64,000 nucleotides of DNA. It comes from Chinchilla lanigera. Taxonomy: Eukaryota; Chordata; Mammalia; Rodentia; Chinchillidae. The position numbers and the translations under genes are program-made. Below, piece by piece: positions 1 through 10,890 of this stretch. Location: the NCBI RefSeq assembly GCF_000276665.1, contig NW_004955469.1:12136482-12200481 (forward strand). Reading direction: 5' to 3'. The notes under the pieces were generated by a model that saw only the letters and a list, made by a program, of their open reading frames with translations, did no database searches and was not told the origin of the DNA. How positions within the stretch are numbered: the first letter of the stretch is position 1; each line of letters opens with the position of its first letter.

Positions 1-401
1 GGAAAGGAAACACACAGAGGGCCCTTGACAGCTTAATGGGGTTTTAAAAAAATACACATCTATATTTTTAAACTTTTTTTTTTCCGCTCGAACATTTTTA
101 ACTTCAAGTTCTAGACTGAAATAGCAACTGTTTTAGATAACTCTTTCTCCTTAGGCTCCCACGTTTGGCCCAGCCTAGGGAAAAGAGAGAGGGAAAACAA
201 GCTTAGCACACAGAAAGTATATCTGGAATATACATAATACATGCTTGATGAGTGGATGGATGGATGGATGGATGGATGGGTGGGCAGGTGGATGGAAAGA
301 TGGGAGAAACAAACGAAACATATTTACCTAAGAATTAAGAGTAGACCTTTCTGGAGAGACATATATGAGGATAACCTGTTTGTCCCTCAGCAAACCCAGG
401 G
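1..401. other. Unassigned sequence with a short (GGAT)n tract
   Basis: No gene or clear repeat family is visible. A simple tract of GGAT units lies at about 252-280 and decays into GGGT/GGCA variants. The rest is AT-rich unique sequence. Confidence 0.6.
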
Positions 402-1002
402 TGTTATGGCTTGTATCTAGATGTCTCCCCAAAGCCTCATTTGCTTATCGGTGAGGCTTTTGGAGGTGGTTGGATCTAGGGCAGTGATGGTGAACCTTTT
501 AGAGACAAGTCCCCAAACTACAACTCAAAACCCACTTATTTATAGCAAAGTGCCAACACTGCGCTTAAACCTGAATACTGAAGTTTTAGTTTAGAAAATA
601 ACAACTTGTACATTAACATCTTTGGCCTTAAAAGAAAAACAATCAACATGTGTGCCATAGGTTCACCACCACTGATCTAGGGTGTGTGAATATGGATTAA
701 GGTCATAGATAAGGGGAAGTCTCACCCTGGGTGTGGGCAGCACCAACCAGTAGGCTTGTAGCCTGGGTGGACTAAAGGGGAAAGATAGAAGGCAGGCTGC
801 TGCTGCTTGCTGCTTGCTATCTTCTCCTGCCAGGCCTTGGAATGTTTCTCCTCTGTGATGCCCCTCTGCCATGCCACCCTCCTTTGAAGCCACCCAACTG
901 TGGACTGAAACCTCTAAAAACTGAACTGAAATTAGCCTTTTTTCCTTTAGTTTGTGGGTGTTGGGTATTTTGTCCCAACAATGAGGAAGTAACTAAGAAA
1001 CA
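402..1002 (+). mobile_element. ERVL-MaLR-type solo LTR, interrupted by a hAT mini-element
   Basis: The order of blocks is that of MaLR LTRs of the MST/MT kind: a start reading TGTTATGGCTTG, a stretch ending GAGGCTTTTGGAGGTGG, a central AATATGGATTAAGGTCAT block, a pyrimidine-rich middle, a TGTGGACTGAAACC block and an end of GGGTATTTTGTCCCAACA. The element is non-coding. A 193-bp hAT element sits inside it at 482-674, so the LTR is older than that insertion. The family call rests on recalled consensus structure; the subfamily is not resolved. Confidence 0.65.
482..674 (+). mobile_element. Non-autonomous hAT-superfamily mini-transposon (copy 1)
   Basis: The element starts CAGTGATGGTGAACC and ends GGTTCACCACCACTG, which are imperfect terminal inverted repeats. 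It is flanked by a perfect 8-bp duplication, ATCTAGGG, at 474-481 and 675-682. An 8-bp duplication with a CTAG-like centre is typical of hAT transposition. The inside is AT-rich, about 160 bp, and has no reading frame, so it must have been mobilised in trans. A second copy of the same length lies at 54374-54566. The termini recall hAT families such as OposCharlie1 that were spread by horizontal transfer among tetrapods, but that family name is from memory. Confidence 0.85.
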
Positions 1003-2045
1003 GGGTTAAAGTGACAAGAGTGACAGTGGGGCCACTAGGGCCTGCCCTCTTCGACTTGGTTTAAGTCAACTCTGGAGACAAAAAGGGGTCATAGTTCAGT
1101 TTCCATTGTGTAGCTCCATCTCCACCCTCCTTTCCTCACGCATTCTGAAGAGCCTGTCCTAAACACGGTGACAGATTCCATATTTTATCTTGATCAACAT
1201 CCTTTCCATTTCACTTTTGTCTTGCCTTCCTCTGCTGCAGAGAGTGAAAAGAGAAATACTCAAATTTCCACCCTCCTTTGCAGGCAAAGTACTAGGAGAT
1301 ACCATTATGGCTGGTTCAGACCAGGCAGAAGTCCTGGAGGAAGGTTTCCTATCAAAATATGTGGGAAAAGCTTTGTCTGTCATTTCCTCCTTTCCCCTCC
1401 TGGAACTCTGACACAAAGTTTGGAGGCGCAATGACCACTTTGTGATGAAGAAGACACATGCCTTGAACGAATGATATCAAAGCAAGAGGATCTAAAACAC
1501 TGGGATCCCCAATGACCTTGTTAAACTGTCACACCAGCCTTCCTATATTATGGAAATATGAACCCCTTACTCGTTTAAGCTACTGGGTTAGAGTTTTCTG
1601 CTACTTCCTCCCAAACACAACATTTAAATGCATGACACACAGCTCAAGCATTTTAGGCCTCCAAACCTTTTCCCACATAACTTTAGTACCTGAAATGCCA
1701 TTCTCTGACCTTCTTCACCAAAGGATAAACACTAAATAAATATTTTAAATTTAGAATTCAATTAGAGATGCCATAAAGCAGGATTGAACAATACATCCTC
1801 TTAAATACTACTCCCTGCCCCACCCCATCGAGAATATTTAGTTCCTTCCTCTCTTGGGGTTCCATCCAGTTTTTGTAAAGAAATTCTGAGGTCAAGCATA
1901 CTTTGGTCTACAGTTGGTTCCCCAGTGAGGTACCCTTTCAGATTGAGAAACTATACTTCATTTTTTTTCTATAGCAAATAAGATGAAAAATAAGGAGAGT
2001 CTAATGGGCTGCGATCAACTCTGATATCCACCCACTACCTGTGTT
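1003..2045. other. Unassigned non-coding stretch
   Basis: I recognise no repeat or exon here. Short open frames at 1168-1434 overlap each other on both strands and show no family resemblance. Confidence 0.5.
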
Positions 2046-2185
2046 CTTCTGGGCTCCTGTCTCTAAACTGCTGGACCTTCATCTATAGCCTGAGGATAAT
2101 CATTTCTATCACTAGAGTTGTGGGGACAATTAAGTATGATGACACATTTAAAGGTTATGACACAGAGTAGGTGCTTGATAATGCT
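2046..2185 (+). repeat. MIR SINE fragment
   Basis: The 3' half of MIR is visible in order: a pyrimidine-rich CTCCTGTCTC region, AGCCTGAGGATAATCATTTC corresponding to the ATGGGGATAATAAT block, and ACACAGAGTAGGTGCTTGATAA near the end. It is highly diverged, as expected for an ancient tRNA-derived SINE. Confidence 0.65.
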
Positions 2186-2213
2186 GGTTTCCTCCCTAAT
2201 CTAATAGTTTTTG

Positions 2214-2345
2214 TCTTCCTTCCTCCCTCCCTTCCTTCCTTCCTTCCTTCCTTCCTTCCTTCCTTCCTTCCTTCTTCCCTTCATTCCTTCCTTCCTTCTT
2301 TCTTTTCTCCTTCTTTCCATCCTTTCCTTCTTCCTTTTTTCTTTC
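2214..2345 (+). repeat. (CCTT)n/(CTTC)n microsatellite
   Basis: A run of CCTT units with CCCT and CATT interruptions, longest uninterrupted between about 2228 and 2272. The open frame across it is a low-complexity artefact rich in Pro, Ser and Phe. Confidence 0.9.
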
Positions 2346-2412
2346 AGTGCTATTTATTGAGCACATTCTTGGCACTGGCCTAATTCAAAAGATACAGAAT
2401 TTAACTAAGCAT
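2346..2412 (-). repeat. MIR/L2-like short fragment
   Basis: The block GCTATTTATTGAGCACATTC with GGCACTGG and AAAGATACAGAATT following is the common antisense MIR/L2 end, here truncated after about 65 bp. Confidence 0.4.
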
Positions 2413-4510
2413 GATCCCCACCCCACACTTTACCCCTCAATATAATCTATCCCAGGGTTTAACCCAGTATTTAAATTCTCAAAGATTTCATCCACTTTCC
2501 CAATGCCAAGTGTCAACTCAGTGCATTGCTCACTCCCAAATTTGTAAGTGTACAGTTGATTTTTCTCCGAAAGGTCAGGCCCTATTCCTCGTAGCCTGGG
2601 GACAGCACTCCTTAGAGACCCTGCAGCCAGCTGCACTCCTCATTCTTCCAAGGCAAGAAGACACATGATAGAGGTATTTTCTCTACTACTATCCCTGAGG
2701 GGTGGTAATAGGCAGGTCTGATGAATATCATGGCTGCCTCATCAAATAATTCCAGCTAGTAAGCCACAAGATGCTCTCCCTTTCTTAGTAAAATTGACCC
2801 TGGCTTGGTAGGGCATTTGGTTGTGACTCTATGAGCAAAGCAGTATGACACAGTCTCTCACCAAGATTGCAAACCTGGGTCCCAGGGATAAGGAAGTTAG
2901 AAACCAGGCAGAACTCTTCATATGTTTATAGCTGTAGCAACTATTTGAGGTATTCTGGGCCACAGCTTCTGAGAGTGCCTTCCTTGTGTGCAGAGGGAAC
3001 GTTTATCTCTCCCCTTGGGGCTAGCCTCCAGCCTCCCACTGCTCAAATCTCCTCCCCTTGATCCCCACTTAGATGTATCCAAGGTGCCTAGGTTGTTCCA
3101 ATCAATCCCAGTCCTCTGTGACCCTAGCACTGAGACTCCCCAAAATCCAAGATGGAGGCTTGTGGAGAGACCCACCTGCTCCTGCAGCACTCTCTCTCCC
3201 CCAGGACTGCATGCACCACCAGTCAGGCTCCTTGCTCAGCTCCCCCAGCTGAACCACTGCAGAAGGGCAGAGGGCAGAAAATAACTCATGAGAACCAAAA
3301 ACAAAACCCCAGTGGAACCTCAGATGGAAACAGCTAAAGGAAAAGGGTCCTGGGATCCTGGGGCTATTAATAACGACATTTGCGCCTCAGCTCTCTTCTC
3401 TGGGGAGCGTACTGATTCTTGGGAAGGACCCAGCTTGCCAGGTAAAATGTCCCCAAGACCTGACAACACTGGGCAAGCCCCTCTTCACGCACATGCACAC
3501 AAGCACAAGCACACATGCATTTTCTATCAAGCCTTCCCTTTAACCCTTTTTGGCCCCTGTAAGGGAAAGAACACTCAGAAAAAATGGTAGTGTGATGCCC
3601 GGATGTTCCTGGTTCTAAAGATCTGGAGACCCCTGAGGATCGGTCTCAGCCTCCTTTGGTTGGCCGAAACTATATCTTTACATTTACCCTCTCTGAGCCT
3701 GGGAAGTTGGGACTACTAGGACTTATTCTGTAATCTGATGAGAAACAGACAGACACACTACTCACAGTTGGTGAGAAAAAAACGTCCTATTGCTTCTATT
3801 CCCCAAAGTTGCCTGCTGTCCTCAGCTTGAGAAATTTTGGTAGCCAATGCATTTGTAACTTCCACTCCTTGCTCAAATGTCCCTCCATACCTCTCTTCTT
3901 TGTTCCCTCCACCCATGTCTTGCCTCAGCATCGTGGGACACCCTTGGGAATCCTCAGGAGTGGACTGTGCCGAGGAGTTGGCCCTTCCCAGCTAACATCT
4001 TGGAAAATAGCGTGTGAACCAATTAGCACTTCTCAGCTGTGAAGAAGCTCTGACTCACAGTCTCATACTTGAGATTCTGAGCTATAATGGGGCCACACAG
4101 GACCAGCCTGCCCGGGCAACTGCCTCAGGTGGAGAAGGTGCTGTGCCTACTGCACAGATGGTACTATTGAGTTGCAAAGCCTTCTCCAGAGCAAAACTAA
4201 GTTGGTCTGTACATCTCCATATCCACATGCATCTTGAGTAGTACCACAGCGTGGAACCAGGTGAGGTTCACCCTGGCTCTTCACCTCCTGATAGTCTCTG
4301 AACCAACTTGATGAGGCACAGAAGCACTGCATTCCAACCATGCCACCATGTCAACAGCATTTAGCTTAGGCAAGGACCTCAAAGTAAGTATCCCTGAGCC
4401 TGAGTCCCAAGAGTGAAAGAGATGCCAGAAATGGTCTCAATGACAAGATAAGTCATTGGCCAAGGAAACCAGGAAAGGGAAGGCCCTCAACTTCAGGTGT
4501 ACACACATAT
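2413..4510. other. Unassigned non-coding stretch
   Basis: About 2.1 kb without a recognisable gene or repeat. CA-rich sequence at 3488-3516 is a short degenerate simple repeat. Short open frames at 2918-3590 overlap on both strands and end without any splice or family context, so I treat them as chance. Confidence 0.45.
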
Positions 4511-4514
4511 AGTC

Positions 4515-4582
4515 TCCATCTCTGTCTCTGTCTCTGTCTCTCTGTCTCTCTCTCTCTCTCTCGCTCACATATACACACACAG
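4515..4582 (+). repeat. (TCTCTG)n/(TC)n/(AC)n simple repeat
   Basis: Tandem TCTCTG units pass into TC dinucleotides and then a short CACATATACACACACA tail. On the minus strand it yields an Arg/Glu-rich spurious frame. Confidence 0.9.
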
Positions 4583-5084
4583 GAGAATATAAAGCAAACT
4601 CCTTCATTTCCCAAGGAACACTCTTCAAATGATATCAGGTTGTCCTTCATAGCTGAAAAAGGGCCCCAAGCTCATCATTTCCAGCCATCCTCTGTCATTT
4701 GAAGGATGGGGCCAAGCCAGCTCCTACTCCAGCTGAGAAATACCTTTCATGCCTCCAAAGGAATAGCAACAAGGTGCTGTTAACCTTAAAATTTCAGATA
4801 GAGGCTGTTCTGGCCAAAGAGAGGAAAAAATAGTACTTGGATTATCTGCTAGACTGAGCAACACAGCAAGAGAGGAGAAACTGGGGGAAATACATGTTTA
4901 GAAAGATTTCAGGTTTTTTTAAAAACATTAAGAGACATCAAGGGAAATAAATAACCAGAATTCTGCTGTATTTTCTCACATTCTTTTATTATTCGGTACT
5001 GGTTTGATTTTTAACTAAATATGTAGGATAGCGGTGGGTTGCTATAAATCTCTCAGTGCCCAGCATGAAGAGTCCTGCAGTGCT
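4583..5084. other. Unassigned non-coding stretch
   Basis: AT-rich unique sequence with no visible gene or repeat family. Confidence 0.5.
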
Positions 5085-5239
5085 TAACAGTGCAGCCTTT
5101 GGATTCAGACTGCCTTCTCCTTCCTAAACCATGTGACTTTGGGAAAGTAACCACTCTGTGATTCAGTTTTCCCACCTGTAAATGGGATGATGATTATGGC
5201 GTTTATTTCATAAGGATGGTATGAGGATTAAAAAGAGTT
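5085..5239 (+). repeat. MIR SINE, well preserved
   Basis: A near full MIR core: CAGTGCAGCCTTTGGATTCAGACTGCC, TGTGACTTTGGGAAAGTAACC, TCAGTTTTCCCACCTGTAAA and TGGGATGATGATTATGG, then a TATGAGGATTAAA end. It abuts the left LTR of the MaLR provirus. Confidence 0.85.
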
Positions 5240-5588
5240 GAGAGCAGTATCAGTCAACTTTCCCACTGATGGGATATAACACCCAAAACCAACAACTTAA
5301 AGGAGGAAAACGTTAATTTGGTTCACACTTTCAGGGATTTCAGTCCATGGTCACCTGGCACCAAGGCCGAAATATCATGGCAGAAGGGCACAGTAGAGCA
5401 AATCTTCTTAGTTCATGGTAGCCAGGAAGCAGAACAAGGGAATAGCACCAGAGAGGAAGGGACTAGGGATCATTCAAGGACCTCAAGATTACACTCTCAT
5501 GACCCATCGAGACACACCAAGAAATGTGCTCCACCAATCTCCCATTTTAGATCCTAAAGCAAGTCTACACTCAACCTTAACTACCACA
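5240..5588 (-). mobile_element. 3' LTR of a MaLR-type provirus
   Basis: This segment and 7175-7536 are two diverged copies of one sequence in the same orientation. Shared landmarks include AATATCATGG, CTTAGT(T/C)CATGG, CACACT(C/T)TCATGACCCA, AGACACACC(A/C)AGAA, TGTGC(T/A)CCACCAATC and the terminal CTAAC..CCACA. On the minus strand the LTR starts TGTGGTAGTTAAGG. The left boundary is uncertain by about 10 bp because it meets a MIR. Confidence 0.7.
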
Positions 5589-7174
5589 TCACAACTTTAT
5601 CAACTTCTCTAACACATCTCCTTAACCCATATTTTCCTTAAACTATAATTAATCTCCAAATAAACACAGTAATGTTTATCATTCCACCTATAACAATAAT
5701 AGGTTATGATAAAATAAATCATAGTAACAATAAGTTAACAATTCCCACATACAAAAGTCCAAATCTCCTCTGAGACTCAAGGCAAACTCTTAGCTCTGAA
5801 GCTTTGTAAAAATCGAAAACAAGTTACATAATGCCAAGGTACAATAGCACAGGGTAAATATTCTCATTCCAAAAGGGATAAATAGGGGGATTATAAAAGA
5901 ATTGGACCAAAGGAGAATCAAAACCAAATAGAGCAAACATTAAGTCCTGCATCTCCACATCCTCACATCCAGGACACACAATGAGGAAACTTGAATTCCA
6001 GAGGCTTGGGAAGCCCAACACCTATGGCCATGGTAGCTGTAGCCCACACAATAGCTCTCTTGAGCTGGCTCCACTCACAGCCTGCACATTTCCTTGGCAG
6101 ATATTTCATGTTCTTAGCATCTCCAACTTCCTACACCTTTGGTGTTATTCCCATAGCTTCATGCATTGCCTTTTCAGGGACACACTGCCTGGCCTCCCAT
6201 GCCTTCCTTTGAAACCTAAGTAGAGGCCTCCTGACCCCACAACTCTTGCATTCTGCCTGCCATGTAAAACCAGCACCATGTAGACAACACTGAGGTATGC
6301 CATCAGTGCAAGCAGTAGCCAGGATCACTTGGACCATAGAACAATAGCCAGACCCCCTTGGACCACGGCATCAGCAGCCTCTGAGTGCCCAGATGGCTAC
6401 ACACAGTGAAATAAATCCCAAAGAATCAATTCCCTAGGTAGCTCTGCTAGAGCAGGGAGCCAAGGGGCCCTTTTCTCAAATGAAAGTCTATACTTTTGCA
6501 CTTTTGAGCCTGTGATGGATGGAGTATTGCTCTTTCCTGAGATACCTTGAAGTCATCTTTTTTCTTGTTCCTGTACAAAGTACTTAGCTCCTTTTCAATG
6601 GCACTAATCTCTTGAACAGCTAAACCACCTTTGGCCTCAACTTTCCTTCTGAGCCAAATTTAAATTTTTCTAATTTTTCTGTTCTGCTTTTTGCCTGAAT
6701 TCTCACTATAAACAGGCTAAACACAGGTAGCAATATTCATGTAACAGCCTGAATGTCAGGCTGCTTGAAATTTCATCCATTAGATAGATTAATTCACTGT
6801 CCTTAATCTCAGTCACTCACAAAATCTCAGGATATGCACAAAATGTGGACAAATTCTCTGTCAGACTGCAACACACATGGCTTCTAGTCCAACTGCCAAT
6901 AGTGTCCTTATTTTCAACTGAAATCTGATGCAGAATACTGTCTACATTCCTATCAATATTCTGGGGTTTGTCCCACTAATTTTTTAGTGGGGCTGAATTT
7001 ATGATCCTGGTTGGCTTCTTGGAGAGCAGAGCAGTAGTGTTCGTCCTTCATATGTGACATCTTTGGCTTGCTGATCAGGAGCCAGACCTGACATTCCCGT
7101 GAACCAGTTCCAAAGGCTTCCAGAGTGTGTGGTTGGGTATAGTCACAGCAATGGCCTCCCTTATCTGATACCAA
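5589..7174 (-). mobile_element. Internal region of a MaLR-type provirus
   Basis: About 1.59 kb lies between two direct LTR copies and contains no gag, pro, pol or env frame, which fits MaLR elements: their internal regions are short, non-coding and depend on ERVL enzymes. A primer-binding-site-like sequence sits next to the right (5') LTR. I could not point to a convincing polypurine tract beside the left LTR. Short open frames inside (for example 5824-6021 and 6953-7174 on the minus strand) match nothing I know. Confidence 0.6.
7156..7173 (-). other. Primer binding site, tRNA-Leu-like
   Basis: Read on the minus strand the 18 bases are TGGTATCAGATAAGGGAG. They begin one base after the LTR terminus CA and resemble the tRNA-Leu type primer site TGGTGTCAGAAG... 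used by ERVL and MaLR elements. The site fixes the element's orientation and makes 7175-7536 its 5' LTR. Confidence 0.65.
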
Positions 7175-7536
7175 TGTTCTGTATTAGTTAGCTCTTCCGT
7201 ATTAGTTAAGGTATTTGCTAGGACAAAATGCCCTGCAGTCACAATTTAAAGGAGGAGAGGTTTATTTGGCTCAAATTCAGGAGATTCAGTCCATGTTGGT
7301 TAGCTCCAAAACTGGAATATCATGGTTGCCAGTCATGGTATAACAAAGCTGCTTAGTCCATGGAAGATAGACACAGAGTGAGGGAACATGTCTGTAGAGT
7401 AAGAGGCAAGGGACCAGGCATAGACTCCAAGGTCACACTTTCATGACCCACCTAGACACACCCAGAAGTGTGCACCACCAATCGCCTGGGTGGATCCCAA
7501 AGCCAAACAAGTTGACACTCCACCCTAACTGCCACA
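7175..7536 (-). mobile_element. 5' LTR of a MaLR-type provirus
   Basis: This 362-bp LTR starts TGTGGCAGTTAGGG on the minus strand and ends CA just before the primer binding site. It contains a short direct duplication, GTATTAGTTA, at 7181-7190 and 7200-7209, that the other LTR lacks. Confidence 0.7.
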
Positions 7537-8264
7537 TATATAAAAAGTGTACAGAATGTGATGAAAATGCTGTAAATACTTTATAAGTATATTCTATTAC
7601 AAATAACATTACAATTGCTACTTTTACTGTCAATAAAGTTCATACTGTGGCCCTAGATGGGAGATAGGGACTAGAACAGGGCTTTATACTCCCAGGCAGT
7701 AAGAGATTGAATAGCTCTTGAGTTTGTGAATTCCATATTAGAGGGAAGAGGAGATTAAAAAAAGAAGATTTATAGGTAGGTAGAGTTTAAGAATGCTGGT
7801 TTGGACCAGGTACTTACTCTTCCACTTCTAATGCTTTGGTCTTCAAAACTCAGGATGTACAATGGGATCATAGATGAAGAATGGTGACCAGAGGAATCCC
7901 TTTCCGGGAAGATAAGCCAACGATGGCTTGGAATTGCATAGGTATATGAAGGAGGGCCAGCCCACCTGCATAGGCTGCCTACAGCTGGTACTGTGTGTCA
8001 GTATGTCTGTGTAAGTATGTGTGTGGGATGTGGTCCTGTCACAGGGTCCTGAGGTGCACACTTCAGTATATTCTTTTGACATGAACAGTCTATTCTTTTT
8101 ATTTTAAGGAACAAATACTAACTTTGGTTCCTCCTAGACTATAAAAGCTTTACTCTTCTCAACTTCCTGGACCTGGCCAGCAACTTCTTGCAGAATTAGA
8201 TTATTTATTCAGGAGATCAGAAGAACCAAACATGACCCAAAGGATTCAAAGGGAACCAAGAAGT
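7537..8264. other. Unassigned non-coding stretch
   Basis: About 730 bp without a recognisable repeat or exon. A short GTGTGTAAGTATGTGTGTG tract lies near 8007-8026. Confidence 0.5.
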
Positions 8265-8425
8265 TGCCATTTATTGAGGTTGTACTCTGTGCCAGGCCCC
8301 ATTCTGAGTACATTATTACTCACTGAAACCTCACTGGTAGTCTTATGAGGCAGGTATCACTATTTTTATCATTCCAAGACAAATCAAAGCACAGAAACTT
8401 AATATGCTTCCCAAATTACTCAGTG
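8265..8425 (-). repeat. MIR SINE (antisense)
   Basis: Reads as reversed MIR: CATTTATTGAGG, CTGTGCCAGGCCCCATTCTGAG, ACCTCACTGGTAGTCTTATGAGGCAGGTATCAC, then AGCACAGAAACTTAATATGCTTCCC. Divergence is moderate. Confidence 0.8.
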
Positions 8426-8693
8426 TTTGACAACTGACCTTTAGACCCAAACCATGTGGCTCCGGAGTCCAGAGTTCAGGGTCTTCTGCCTCAATCTCAA
8501 CCCCATGACTCTGACCCCCAACTTGAGAGGTGGAGTGAACGCACTAAAAAATTGACTAGGATAACTGAAAAAAGAGCCTTGTATCAGAGGGAACCATATA
8601 ACAGATGTTCAAGAAAAAAAACAACCAATTTCATCTTCCTGTCTCTTCTCTTTGCAATTGTTAAACAGTTTCCTCTAGACTCCAGCCTCCATT
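8426..8693. other. Unassigned non-coding stretch
   Basis: No gene or repeat recognised between the MIR and the ID element's target duplication. An open frame at 8456-8818 runs into the ID element and is a chance product. Confidence 0.5.
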
Positions 8694-8709
8694 TAGGGTT
8701 TCATCTTTT

Positions 8710-8830
8710 TGTTGTTGTTGTTTTTTGTTGTTTCTTTTTGTTGTTGTTGTTTTTCTGGTACTGGGAATCAAACTCACGACCTTGCGCTTGCCAGGCAGGC
8801 ACTGTGCCACTGAGCTAACTCCCCAGCCGC
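8710..8830 (-). mobile_element. ID-family SINE (BC1/tRNA-Ala derived)
   Basis: The antisense ID body is clear: GGTACTGGGAATC, CGACCTTGCGCTTGCCAGGC and TGAGCTAACTCCCCAGCC, preceded by a (GTT)n-rich tail that corresponds to a (CAA)n 3' tail. A 16-bp target-site duplication, TAGGGTTTCATCTTTT, is perfect at 8694-8709 and 8831-8846, which sets both ends. Confidence 0.95.
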
Positions 8831-8846
8831 TAGGGTTTCATCTTTT

Positions 8847-10110
8847 GCTATTTCCTCCTGGATGAAAACAGAGAGAGCATTATAATCAACTCCACTACAT
8901 GGAGGACTATCCCCACCCATAGATTCCATCAATAACCCCAGGTACTTTTTGATTATGTCTTAGCTGATCACAGAGGAGGGAAAGACCCAAGCACTTAGTT
9001 CATTTTTTTTTTTTTTTTTAAGTTTAGGCATCTGTTTTACATTGTTTTCTAGAACTGGAATCTATTTAACACTATATGGTCAAGAAAATGGCCAAATAGG
9101 TGTTGAATTCAATATATACTCATCCCATGTGCTTTGGGGACCTGTGCTTAGCAAAAAGATAGATCATGGATAAGGATGCCTAGAACTTATTGCAAAAGAC
9201 CAAACCTTAAATATAAGTGAGCCTGCCCCTATAGGAAATCTGTCTTCAGCAAGATTCCTGGGACAGTGACTATCAAGAAAAATTTCTTTCATGGCTTTGG
9301 GCCCTGCTGCCTTTTGATTCCAAGCTGCCTCTCACAAGACTTCAAATCATACTCCTTCCTCTCTGGCTTTCATCCTACCTAGGCACCCCACTTCTTGGTA
9401 GAAAATAATAGAAACTAACTCTGGTTAGTTTAATCAGGGAAATAATTTATTAAAAAGGTACTGGGAGGCAGGTCAAAAGTAAGGCTGACGAACAAAATCC
9501 ATGCAAAAACTGAGGCTGGCAAAAACCAGTCAAGTTCCCATCATGGGAAGGCAGCGTGGGCTGTCGCAACACTGGATCTGCAACTTTCCTGGGGGAATCC
9601 CTCACCCTGGATCCTTACCACCCATCTCCCAACTCTCAGCTTCGACACTGTTTCCACAAACCTAGAGCTTTGTGTGGCCTCTCTCGACTCCAAGCCCCAA
9701 GCAGGCACCCACAATTGGCTGTACTTGAGTCTCTGCTAAAAGTTTAGCTGTGAAGGATAAAGAAAGGGACTATCCACTCATTTCGATAGGCCCTTGATGC
9801 TCCCACTCTTAATTACTGCCTTCAAAACAGAAAAAGTGTGAGGAGGCAAAGCATATGAAAACAACCTTCCCTACTGAAGATTTCACTGAAAGGGAGACAT
9901 GGTTGGATGAAGAAAGGCTGCCCATGTCTCTCTTGTGGCTTCCCTGTGATATAAATGAACAGATTTCTTTTTAGCTAAGCTATATTAAGTGTAGTCTTTG
10001 TCACAGCAGCCAAAAGATTTCTGACTGTTACGGTCATCTACTTATCTGCATTCTCAACCAGGGATGGCATACACCACCCAGGGACTATCTGGAGATGTGC
10101 AGGGTAGAGT
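8847..10110. other. Unassigned non-coding stretch
   Basis: About 1.26 kb. A poly-T run at 9003-9019 may be the tail of an unrecognised antisense retroelement. The 9420-9760 part, with AATAATTTATTAAAAAGG at its left end, may be a degraded antisense LTR, but I cannot name it. Confidence 0.4.
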
Positions 10111-10890
10111 AGCCATCTTTCATCTACAGTTTTATTTTCAGATGTTTCTGTTACCCAAGGTCAACCACGGTCTGAAAATATTAAATGAAAATACACAGTA
10201 AGCTCACCCACCCCTAAAATGTGAAAAAAGGAAGGAAGGCAGGACAGGGGAATAATAGAGGATAAAAGTGATTAGAGCATGTTATATGCAAGTACAAATC
10301 TGCCAAAATGATAAAAAATTCATCAGAAGGTTTAACCACCATGCATTAATAAAAAACAATGTGAAAAGTTACAGGAGAATATTAAAAGATAAAAAATAGT
10401 GAATAGAAAATTTCAGAAATAAACATGTTTTCACGTTTTACATTATGCACCACTCAAGTAGTATGACAAAGTCTCATGCTGTCTGCTTTGTTCTACCCAA
10501 GATAAGAGCCAACCTTTTGTTCAGTGTGTCCAGGCTTTATTTGCTACCCTCTCGACAGTTACTTAGAGGCCTTCTAAGCCATCAAATCTACTGTTGCAGC
10601 ACTACAGAGCTTGTGTTCAAGTAACCCTTATTTTCCTCAATAAAGCCCCCAAGTATAAGAGTAGTGTTGCTGGCATTTTCATTACAGTATGTTGTTATAA
10701 TTGTTCTTTTCATTGTTCTTTTTGTCAGTCTCTTACTGCACCTAATTGGTAAGTTAAACTTTATCATAGATATGAATTATAGGAAAAGACAGAGTACATA
10801 TAGAGTTTATCAGTATCTTCACTTTGAAGCATCCACTGAGTGCTTTGGAACATTTCCCCTCCAGACAAGGGAAGACTGGCACATTTGTTT
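10111..10890 (+). mobile_element. Tigger-family (TcMar-Tigger) DNA transposon relic, internally rearranged
   Basis: The left end shows TTTATTTTCAGATG with GTTACCCAAGGTCAACCACGG. The 10400-10680 part carries the Tigger-type 5' leader and the initial transposase-like region (TTCAAGTAACCCTTATTTTCC onward). The 10680-10860 part is the Tigger-like 3' end: TTATAATTGTTC, CTCTTACTGCACCTAATTGG, AACTTTATCATAGATATG and AAGCATCCACTGAG. The transposase gene is almost wholly deleted between these parts. An insertion of about 200 bp at 10200-10400, probably an L1 3' tail, splits it. The exact Tigger subfamily is not resolved. Confidence 0.75.

Noticed and set aside
2214..2345. Possible CRISPR-like or VNTR array
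   Set aside because: Plain tetranucleotide microsatellite without spacers.
2171..2383. Pro/Ser/Phe-rich repetitive protein
   Set aside because: Encoded by the CCTT microsatellite.
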